From Symsagittifera roscoffensis (lineage: Eukaryota; Xenacoelomorpha; Acoela; Convolutidae), in NCBI RefSeq assembly GCF_963678635.1, contig NC_087068.1:49993724-50057723 (forward strand): 64,000 nt of DNA. The letters run 5' to 3'. The translations under genes and the position numbers were made by a program. Under the pieces are notes generated by a model, which worked only from the letters and a program-made list of their open reading frames with translations, did no database searches and was not told the origin of the DNA. This document shows positions 51,603 to 61,469 of this stretch, piece after piece (the first letter of the stretch is position 1; every line of letters starts with the position of its first letter).

Positions 51603-54220
51603 TTGAGGGCTGTCGTCACCCAATCAAGCTCTGGAAAGCTTACGAAAGTTCAGCCCCCTTAAATTTCTTACCAGCGACCTGAGGAAATTTTTTCCTACTC
51701 AATAATTCTCGCCAACTCGCCATCATCGTCTTCGCCTCCCAAGCTTTCGAGTGATCCGGGGCTTTATCCGCTTATTTTGTTCTCGAAACCAATCCACATG
51801 TTTTGGTAGCACCTTTACTCTAGCCTCGCGATTTTTGCAAAATTCAAAACTCTCATTGGGAAGATCTTGGTCAACCAATCCACATGTTTTGGTAGCACCT
51901 TTACTCTAGCCTCGCGATTTTTGCAAAAAGAAAAACTCTCATTGGGAAGATCTTCGTCAACGATAGTTTGCAAGAAGAAAAAATGTTAGTGGCAAGAACT
52001 TCCTCCAGGAAAACTTCACTCGCTTTTCTATAACTTTGGGACAGTTTCCCAAATCATTTACAGGCATTCGTAACTCCGTTTTTATGGGTGAAAAGGGTCC
52101 GTTTGAACAGCCGCGGTCCCATCTTGACCAAAAATGGCCTGTATTCTTTCGCGTGCCTCTTCATGTGTTCTTTAGCAAGAGCGTACAGCCAGGACGTCAG
52201 TGTCGCTCGGAACTAAGTGAAGAATCGGATCTGGCTCTGGACCCACTTCACTTCTGTTGGTAAAGTGAATGCTTTACCAGCAGTCTCGAATAAGTCTAGC
52301 CTTCCAGAATAGTCTATTGCGTGGATGACTTCCACCTTGGGTGTTTTACTCTCTCGATACTTCATGTATTTTTTCTCGATCCAGCATAGCGCCAATATAG
52401 AGCTCACCATTAATTAGTGTTTTTAGTTGATGTTTCGTTAGTCCAATCAGTTTCATTTCTTTTCCATCCCAGATCGGGCAAATGTTGCTCTTTTCAGGAT
52501 ACCAAAGGATCTGCGCCGCGCGGTGACAAGAATTGACACCATGAGTCAAGTTGATGCTTCTAGGATTTCTCTCTCCGGGGCTTCCAGGAACAGTTCAAAT
52601 TCCACTATTTTCGCGTGAACGGTATCGGACTCATCTATCACGAGAGCGTCTTTTGTTACACTATGCCACTTGCTTGTCAAAAATGCTTGAATTATCCTTC
52701 TCGTAGGTTAGGTGTTCTCTTAAACACATTTTCTTTAGCTTTTCTTCTGTTTCCTCAAGCATAGCTCCACGTAACTTTCTCAAAAATCGGTGTGAGAGGC
52801 GAGACACTCTTGCCAAACGCACACATTTGGTAGTGAAAAAGCTCTACCAATCAGCTCCACTAGTGTCATGTGTACTGGGTAGACACTTTTGCAGTATCGT
52901 TCCAAGACCAAGCCGAGAGAGATTTCGCGTTGTTTGGCAAACTACAACTCTCACTCACCTCACAGGGAAGGCCATTTCTGCCTCTAGTCCTAGTTTCAAG
53001 GCCTTGATTTGCTTCTGGTTCATCTGTAACACACCTGGCCAAGACTGGACACTCAATGCAGTGGTGTTTGAACTCCAATAATTCTAGATTCTTCAGACTA
53101 CCTACTCTTGAGAAAAATCACAAGGAAGAGGCCAAGTTCAAGGTCTTTCTCAGTTATCCGAGTGAACTACATGGCGAAGTCCTCGTACTGCTTTGATTAC
53201 TTTCTGACCCAAATATCACCATCACATCGTTTGGCTGTTTAAATCAGCTCGAGAGTCTGGACATCACGACGGTATCAACAACTTCCAGATCGCATTCAGG
53301 TTTGTATCCATGACGCCCTTTCCAAGTCGACCTTTTTTCCGAACCTCAGAATGCATAATACTCTTCCGTCTTCTTCTAGATTCAGGCCAAATGTTGCTTT
53401 TTTTCTCTTTCAATATCATCGATCTCCAATATCTTCTAGACCCAGAACTTCAACAATATCACCAACTCATAGTTGAAATCTGCTGCTCCGGCTTCTAAAT
53501 TCAGGAAGGGGTTATACGCATTTTTAAGTATTGATATAAATCTTTCTTTGCAGGCTTGGGAGAGCCTTCTGACTTCATCATTTGTCGATAGACATCGTAA
53601 CTGGACTGTTTTCAAACTTTTTGTTAGAAAACCGTCTGATCTCATTAATTTTGGGTTTCTGGTCTAGTGTTTCTGTGATCTGTTCAGATTTTTCCATCGC
53701 CACGCTCTAATAGACATCCAAAATGACGCTCGAAGCTCTGCTTTATATCGCCTTATTCCTCGAGGTCGTCCGACGCCAAGTCTGGACCCCTGCGACTGGA
53801 AAAATTGAGATGAAAATGTAACAAAACACATTTATTAATCTTACTGGCCAAAAAACCTCGCGGAAATTCCTAAGAAGTCCGAGCTCGCCACTAATATTGC
53901 TTTAGCGGCAAACAGATATTGACGATCATTGCGAGGCAAGACTTTCGCTACCTTCGAGACGCCCTTATCTTCACCATACCCAGAATCAAGATTCAAACTA
54001 GGGCGAGCGTAGGCGGAGTCTGCTATTTCCATCGCCTTTGGCTCCAGAATCTTGTTGGCTAATCTGTTGTGGCTATGCGCAACTTTTGGAACACATGCGA
54101 TGTCTGGGGGACTATACAGTTGGGCTCAAGTTCTCGATATCCTTTTGTTGGCTCTTATTGACAGGTCCAAATATCGTCTTTCTTACGAGCCCTGCTTCTT
54201 AAGTTTTTTGTTGCTGAGTG
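51603..54220 (-). pseudogene. Decayed paralogue of the giant SGNH protein, unit 4
   Basis: This copy keeps two matched blocks as open frames. 52549-52346 has CHRAAQILWYP and IWDGKE, matching giant-protein residues 2704-2735. 52410-52213 has LALCWIEKKY and RLDLFETAGKAF, matching 2745-2790. It carries the 86-bp duplication of the rightmost copy. Frameshifts elsewhere make it non-functional. Confidence 0.78.
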
Positions 54221-54517
54221 GATCAGAAGTTAACCTGTGAACCTGTGATAAATCTGTTACACGTCCCGTATAACTTGAGCATATTGATTGTATTAAACTT
54301 AATCAGAAGATGGTATATGTTTGATGTTTGTGCCTGTTAGTCGAGCGCCCCTTCGAGGGATTTTGACGACAAATCAGTCTCTGGTCTGTGTAAAAGAAAT
54401 TCTGGCCAGCGGATTCTGGTGAAGCGCCGCTGGACCTTCTGAGCTCGGTTGGGATTCTTTTTTTCTTCTTTTTTTCTTTTTTTTCTCTTCTTTCTTCCTT
54501 TTTTTTGTTCTTCTTTT

Positions 54518-57371
54518 TCAAAGGTAATCGGAAGGTCAAAAGTATCATAGTAACCGAGGTTAAAGTCAGGAGTCCCTTCATCACGTATTCCTGTCAAAAT
54601 CTTTGGAATTTTCTAGATATGGAAGTGATAATGCTAAAATGAGATGACAAGTCATTAAGTCCTTTTCATTTAAAATCAATACGGGTTACGTTTCTGCAAT
54701 AAGAACACGCAACTTGACATGAGAAATTATAATATACAAGTGTTACAAATAAAAAATTTCGTCAATGTGTTACAAGAAATTAAATAAATTATTGTTCCTA
54801 GTACGCAAGCGGCTTTCGCAATCTGAATCTCCAGGGAGATTCTCTGTTTGAAAAAGCTGCCTGCCTTGGGTTCCTCAGTTCATATGCTTAGGTGCTCACA
54901 AAGCTTGCTCAAAAAAAATTTTGTGGTGGTGCCGGCCGCGCCCTGAATCTCAAAAGCTAGCGGTTGAAAAAGATGCCCATCATCTACAAGATCTTTATAC
55001 TTGTCATTTTTCGCTCTTCCGCTTCAGCGACAGCCGTGCCAGGTTTACAAACAGACCCGGCATTAATCCTAAAAGGAGCAAAGCAGTCTACTACCGTTAC
55101 ATCACCCAAAAAATGCTAACCAACAGCCCATGGAACAAGCGTCAAACCGTCTGGTCGCTTCTGGTCGGTCCTGTAGAGGTGTCGTGGTTCTAAAACAGAC
55201 GGAATGTGAGTAGAAAATAAACTCAGCTTTATAAAGGCATTCAGGTTTGAATGCCTAGTGAATCTCCCTGCACTTTTGAGGCAAGAAAGACCATGCCAAC
55301 TATCCTCGGTAACGTCTTTTCCGCACACGCATTCATGCCGTTTGCATATTGTTTAGCCTTATCGCAGTCCTATCGCAATTCTGAGTTTTTGGTTCGACAG
55401 TTTTAAACTTAAATTTTTGCACGGGATGACGTTCAACCACTGGGAGCCAAATCTATCTTGGAACACGTTGAATCTTTTTACGTCCGTTGGTTCGAGTCGT
55501 AAAACCAAGTCTGCAATTTCGCTGTCAAAAATTGGCTCCGACCAATTTTTTTGGACTTCATTTTCCGGAGCCATTTCAGTTTTTCCAAGTTCAAACCAAC
55601 GCTTAAGCGCATCATCATAGGTTCCATCCACATGCTCCAAACCAAAGATTTCGCTCAAGGCATCTTTTGCTCCTACTGCTGAGGCTAAGAAAGCAGGTAA
55701 AGCGAGTAGACGAGCGGAAGAGACGTCCAAGCCACATTTGGCTGCCGGGAGAACTGCTTGTAGAAACTGGTTATCATCCATTTTCACGTTAGTGACCTTG
55801 CATAACGAGTTTCTTAGTAGTTTGTCGTAGCGTTCCAAAAAATCATTTTGCAAAACCAAGGGCTCGTAGGCAAAAAATATAAGATTTTTGGCATGCTGAA
55901 GCCTTTTTTCAGGAGGTAAAAACCATAATGGGCGTCTAGTTTGTCAATGACATCCGAGATTTTTTCAAGCTCCTTAATTTTTTCGTCGAGCAATTCTTTT
56001 CGGCAAAATTCGCCGATTAGAGATCCTAAAATCAGGAGTTCTTCTTTTGTTTAAATTTTTAATCTGGGGCATAATTTTCGAAATTGGGTTAAAATTGAAT
56101 TATGCTGTGTACTCGTAATCGGTCCAAAAAAACAAAGTTCGAACTTCTCAGTGTTCAAACTCAGGCTGTAAGTTTGTTCCGATTTCAGAAAGTTTTTAAG
56201 GTCCCCGAGTACTACCTTATAGTTGTCGGCTAAATTTCCATCATCTGAATACCAGATGTTATTTTTCGACTCCAACTGTTTGACTGGTGTCTGAATTGTT
56301 TCCGCAAAAAAGGGTGGGGCTTCAGGATAACCTTGCTGAGTTCCGTCTTCTGACATTATGACAGAGCTTCCATAAAAAAGGTTACTAGGTTTACTATACG
56401 CGCAATGGGTGTAATTATACAATTCGGGGCGATTTGAATAAACATGATTCAGCATTGTTTCTCTATTTAGAGAGTTAAAGGCATTCTTAAAATCTAATTT
56501 TATAAGAACAGTGCATTTTGAATTGTCGTCGCGTTCAATTAGGTTTCGAAACGAGTGTGCAGCTATTTCTGCTCCTTGGTGGTATCGCATCCTACCTGTA
56601 CGTTTCCGAAAAAATTTGGTCGCTCGGAGAGGGCCTTGCTTCCAGCGCATTTAGACGCGATACGTCTCAGCGTGTTGCCTATGGCAATTGGTCTCAACTC
56701 TCCGTCTATCTTTATGAGGGCGATAAGCTTCGCGCCAAAAAAGAAAGGTCTTAGGGGTTCGGGTTTTTTGCCATCTCCAATGACGTTTATCAGCTTAGCA
56801 AGCGATTTCAGAAAATTAAAATCTTCACTGCCATTCGACTTACTAACGAGATATTTAAAAATATGAGGAGCTATTTTATCAGGAACTACTGCTGATCCGT
56901 TCGGAAAGGACAATGTCGCTTTGTGTAGGTTGAAATTAATTACGAAAAAACTATTCAAATTTTCTAGATTTGGAGCTGCAAATTTGGCTCGCTGAAGGTG
57001 CTTATACAACAATTTTTGATAGTTATCAGTTGAAACAGGAGCAATTTTATCATCCGAAGCAGCAAGCCTTATTCCTCCCTTTAAATTTCCTTCATCGAGC
57101 TTACTACTTATTAGCTTTATTCTCTGCTCGAGGTCACTCAGAGGCGGGGTTTTGGAAGTGACAAATGATTTGCTCGAATTTGTTTTATTTATCAAAGAGC
57201 TCAAGCTTGTGGTCTGTTTAAGTCCACTTCTTTTCGGTTAACAATCACATCTAATCTAATTTATCAGTCCTGAAGGTTTTAAGCAATCTTTGCTTGGACA
57301 CTCTTGGTTGTTTTTCTTCATCTTGACGCAGCATAAAAGCAAAAAAGGATTTTCTCTGAACTTTAGGGGAC
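54518..57371 (-). pseudogene. Nuclease-type LINE, unit 5 copy
   Basis: RT split by a frameshift near 56570 into 57204-56563 and 56650-56051. It keeps the NLKGG segment as in unit 1, QQGYP and YSDDGNLAD. C-terminal part 55859-55116 with the shared stop after IAIGLR. Confidence 0.75.
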
Positions 57372-57581
57372 TGAACTAAACCATGATAAGCGGTTAGTGG
57401 GAATTTTGTAAATCAGCAAATTAAAAAAAAATCAAAAAACAATTATATAAATTTAAATTTTAAAATCGAATTATAGAAATCAAAAACAAGGAACGTTCTC
57501 ACCCGAGCTCAGTAGGTCCAGCGGTGCAAAACCAGACTCTTCAAGCCAGTTCCAGTTCCTGCTTATTGACTGGTTGGGATT

Positions 57582-57931
57582 GGTGGCCAGTCAATAAGCA
57601 GAATTGTCTAAGAGCAGAAAAGGTCCAAGAGCAAAAAAACAGAAAAATATCAACTTTTATAAGCTAGTCGGTAATCTAATTATCAGTAATGTCTATGATA
57701 CCAAAACAACAAACATTCTACATATATTTGGAGTAATTTAATTAAGAAGTTTAAAAAATGTAATAAAAAAATTTGATGAAATTAGTCAATTCATGCATAA
57801 TTTATTTTTGACGATTCTATTTATTGTTTTATCAATTAGCCCGTATAAACCAATAAAAGTCAATATTTTTCCATTTTTCTGCTTTTGGACCCATTCTGCA
57901 CTTAGACCATTCTGCTTATTGGTCCGCCTCC
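57582..57931. mobile_element. 350-bp hAT-like MITE, unit 5
   Basis: Same ends as unit 1 and GTTGGGATT flanks at 57573-57581 and 57932-57940. Confidence 0.75.
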
Positions 57932-58574
57932 GTTGGGATTGTTACTTAACCGCAAGTGTTTAACGGTCTATATTTTACTTTCCTACAACTATAAAATTTT
58001 AACCTTATTTCATAGGTTAGTTTAGATCCCAGTCAAATTTCATTTTTTTTACCATTACGCCGCGCAGTCAAGATGAGAAAAAATACTACAAGGAAGTGAC
58101 AATCATCCATTACTTGTACAAGCCAAGAATGCTCAAAACCTTCAGAATTTTTAAAAATGAAATGTGATGGTAATCAAAGAATGTATTACATCAAATGCAT
58201 AACTACAACTCTTGGCAACTGAAAAAACCCAACGCTTTTTTATGATTATTATTATTATTGAGAATTTATACGTTATAAAACATAAAGGAGTTTCCTCGTG
58301 TAGCCTATGTATCCTTTATGTGTTTAATGATAAATCCGTCAATCAAAGTTCAATTGATAACGACTAAGTTCTAGATAATTCGGTTTACACAGCCAGTTCA
58401 ATTGCTCGAGTACTGAAAAGAGTACTAAAGGCTGGAGTATTACCATCGCGGAACGTTTTTCTTTTAGAATGATTTTTTTACTGTTTTGTAAAAGTCGTTT
58501 GCTGATGTCTTGTTTGAGGTCAAGAATGATATGATCTTTAGCCAAAAACTCAAGGGTCATGGAGATTATGTCAA
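57932..58574. other. Array spacer, unit 5 (truncated)
   Basis: Left third of the spacer only. The minus-strand remnant 58560-58339 is open with CAA where units 1, 3 and 4 have TAA. Confidence 0.4.
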
Positions 58575-61330
58575 ACTCCGTTTTTATGGGTGAAAAGGGT
58601 CCGTTTGAACAGCCGCGGTCCCATCTTGACCAAAAATGGCCTGTATTCTTTCGCGTGCATCTTCATGTGTTCTTTAGCAAGAGCGTACAGCCAGGACGTC
58701 AGCGTCGCTCGGAACTAAGTGAAGAATCGGATCTGGCTCTAGACCCACTTCACTTCTGTTGGTAAAGTGAATGCTTTATTAGGAATGTCGAATAAGTCCA
58801 GCCTTCCAGAATAGTCTATTGCGTGGATGACTTCCACCTTGCGTGTTTTACTCTCTCGATACTTCATGTATTTTTTTTCGACCCAGCGCAGCGCCAATAT
58901 AGAGCTCACCATTAATTAGTGTTTTAGTTGATGTTTCATTAGTTCAATCAGTTTCATTTCTTCTACATCCCAGATCGGGCATATATTGCTCTTTTCAGGA
59001 TACCAGAGGATCTGCGCCGCGTAGTGACAAGAATTGACACCATGAGTCAAGTTGATGCTTCTAGGATTTCTCTCTCCGGGGCTTCCAGGAACAGTTCAAA
59101 TTCCACTATTTTCGCGTGAACGGTATCGGACTCATCTATCACGAGAGCGTCTTTTGTTACACTATGCCACTTGCTTGTCGAAAATGCTTGAATTAGCATT
59201 CTCGTAGATTAGGTGTTCTCTTAAACACATTTTATTTAGCTTTTCTTCTGTTTCCTCAAGCATAGCTCCACGTAACTTTCTCAAAAATCGGTGTGAGAGG
59301 CGAGACATTCTTGCCAAACGCACACATTTGGTAGTGAAAAAGCTCTACCAATTAGCTCCACTAGTGTTATGTGTACTGGGTAGACACTTTTGCAGTATCG
59401 TTCCAGGACCAAGCCGAGAGAGATTTCGCGTTGTTTGGCAAACTACAACTCTCACTCACCTCACAGGGAAGGCCATTTCTGTCTCTAGTCCTAGTTTCAA
59501 GGCCTTGATGTATTTCCGGTTCATCTGTAACACACCTGGCCAAGACTGGACACTCAATGCAGTGATGTTTGAACTCCAATAATTCTAGATTCTTCAGACT
59601 ACCTACTCTTGAGAAAAATAACAAGGAAGAGGCCAAGTTCACGGTCTTTCTCAGTTATCCGAGTGAACTACATGGCGAAGTCCTCGTACTGCTTTGATTA
59701 CTTTCTGACCCAAATATCACTATCACATCGTTTGGTTGTTCAAATCAGCTCGAGAGTCTGGACATCAACAACTTCCAGATCGCATTCAGGTTTAAATCCA
59801 TGACGCCCTTTCCAAGTCGTACTTCGACCTTTTTTCCGAACCTCAGAATGCTTAATACTCTTCCGTCTTCTTCTAGATTCAGGCCAAATGTTGCTTTTTT
59901 TCTCTTTCAATATCATCGATCTCCAATATCTTCTAGACCCAGAACTTCAACAATATCACCAACTCATAGTTGAAATCTGCTGCTCCGGCTTCTAAATTCA
60001 GGAAGGGGTTATACGCATTTTTAAGTATTGATATAACCCTTTCTTTGCAGGCTTGGGAGAGCCTTCTGACTTCATCATTTGTCGATAGACATCGTAACTG
60101 GACTGCTTTCAATCTTTTTGTTAGAAAACCGTCTGATCTCATTAATTTTGGGTTTCTGGTCTAGTGTTTCTGTGATCTGTTCAGATTTTTCCATCGCCAC
60201 GCTCTAATAGACATCCAAAATGACGCTCGAAGCTCTGCTTTATATCGCCTTATTCCTCGAGGTCGTCTGACGCCAAGTCTGGACCCCTGCGACTGGAAAA
60301 ACTGAGATGAACATGTCACAAAACACATTTATTAATCTTACTGGCCAAAAAAACCTCGCGGAAATTCCTAAGAAATCCGAGCTCGCCTTTAATATTGCTT
60401 TAGCGGCAAACAGATATTGACGATCATAGCGAGGCAAGACTTTCGCTACCTTCGAGACGCCCTTATCTTCACCATACCCAGAATCAAGATTCAAACTAGG
60501 GCGAGCGTAGGCCGAGTCTGCTGTTTCCATCGCCTTTGGCTCCAGAATCTTGTTGGCTAATCTGTTGTGGCTATGCGCAACTTTTGGAATACATGCGTTG
60601 TCTGGGGGACTATACAGTTGGGCTCAAGTTCTCGAGATCCTTTTGTTGGCTCTTATTGACAGGTCCAAATATCGTCTTTCTTACGAGCCCTGCTTCTTAA
60701 GTTTTTTGTTGCTGAGTGGAACAGTAAATTCTCCTTTACGCTACGCCCTTGTATAGATTATTCAAGTTGTCTCGCATCTCTTCTAAGATATCAAGAGCTG
60801 TCGACAACGTGCGTGCCGTGTTTTGGGCAAGCCCCTTTTTTAAAAGTTCCTTGGTCATTTGTCCTCTGATTCCTCGGTAAGGAGTGGACATCCACTCTAG
60901 GCTGACTCATTCATAGAGCCTATCCACGCTTTTACTCTTTCCGGTCTGAGACATTTTAAGTTCTCTTTTAGTTTTCCGGGCGAGGAGTTGTCCCGTATGC
61001 GAGTCTTCGATCTGGCGATTTTCATCGGAATTGTTTCTATCAAGTTGGCTTTCGAAAACGCTTCAGTTGAAGGACTACATACATCTGGTTCCCGTTTGCG
61101 TTTCCTTGATTTCGATGTATTGGGTGGAGAGTTTATAGTGATCACTACAGACCTGGTTTCCTTTTCCGAATCATTGTCTACCGGTTTCAACATGACCCCT
61201 CCTGCCCTCAATCCTACTGGTTTTATCAATCCTACTGGTTTCATCGAGCCCTACTGGTTTCATCAAGCCTACTGGTTTCATCTCACCTAGTTTTACCAAG
61301 GCTAGTTTCAACAATCTTACTAGTTTTATC
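58575..61330 (-). pseudogene. Decayed paralogue of the giant SGNH protein, unit 5 plus its N-terminal remnant beyond the array
   Basis: Reading leftward from 61330: a Lys-Pro-Val-Gly-Leu repeat, a basic segment (TSKSRKRKREPD), a frameshift near 60900, then WMSTPYRGIRGQMTKELLKK and GLAQ...LDILEEMRDN. The last resembles giant-protein residues about 1835-1865 (MKVGLNQPIMREVLEKI). After the array edge the usual blocks follow: Tyr-Asn-Pro-Phe near 60010, KCVRLARMS near 59310, then truncation at 58575. This is the only copy that shows what lay upstream of the unit edge. Confidence 0.6.
61204..61330. repeat. Minisatellite, 15-18-bp unit
   Basis: Imperfect repeats of CCTACTGGTTTCATCAA and variants, decaying to CTAGTTTTACCAAGG at the right. 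On the minus strand it encodes Lys-Pro-Val-Gly-Leu repeats inside the paralogue remnant. Confidence 0.75.
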
Positions 61331-61469
61331 AAGGCTGCGACTTCTTTGGTGAAGGAAGTTAAGGTATAATAGTATCATTTATCATATTTGTAGAAATTCA
61401 TTTTTTCCTTGTTTTTCCATTTTGTTCTTAGATTTGTCTTTACAAGCTCGAGGCTTAGTTGAAAGTCAG
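61331..61469. other. Short spacer between two paralogue copies
   Basis: No feature seen; AT-rich, separates the N-terminal remnant of one copy from the C-terminal end of the next. Confidence 0.4.

Larger units (their letters stand above)
45424..54220. repeat. Array unit 4 (mosaic)
   Basis: The left two thirds match units 2-3. From about 51780 the paralogue part carries markers of the copy at 61470-64000 instead: an 86-bp duplication (51789-51960), a single 149-bp module and GCTTTACCAGCAGTCTCG. After about 53200 it returns towards the other units. Confidence 0.85.
19495..60718. repeat. Tandem array of five ~8.8-kb units
   Basis: The word GATCAGAAGTTAACCTG recurs at 19495, 27738, 36558, 45424 and 54221, and everything between recurs in the same order. 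Unit lengths are 8243, 8820, 8866, 8797 and 6498. From unit 2 onward the left flank is ...TTGCTGAGTG; at 19495 it is CR1 coding sequence, and at 60719 the expected GATCAG is replaced by GAACAGTAAATTC, so these are the two array edges. Units 2-4 are nearly identical; units 1 and 5 differ from them in shared ways. Confidence 0.92.
54221..60718. repeat. Array unit 5 (shortened)
   Basis: Like unit 1 it lacks the inserted block. About 1.6 kb of spacer and paralogue C-terminus is deleted at about 58575, where ATTATGTCAA joins ACTCCGTTTTTATGG. The right edge at 60718/60719 continues into unique sequence of the same paralogue. Confidence 0.9.

Noticed and set aside
19495-60718. Array as an assembly duplication error
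   Set aside because: Units differ in tract lengths, a 680-bp insert, a 1.6-kb deletion and scattered substitutions, so they are distinct. Exact copy number still depends on read support.
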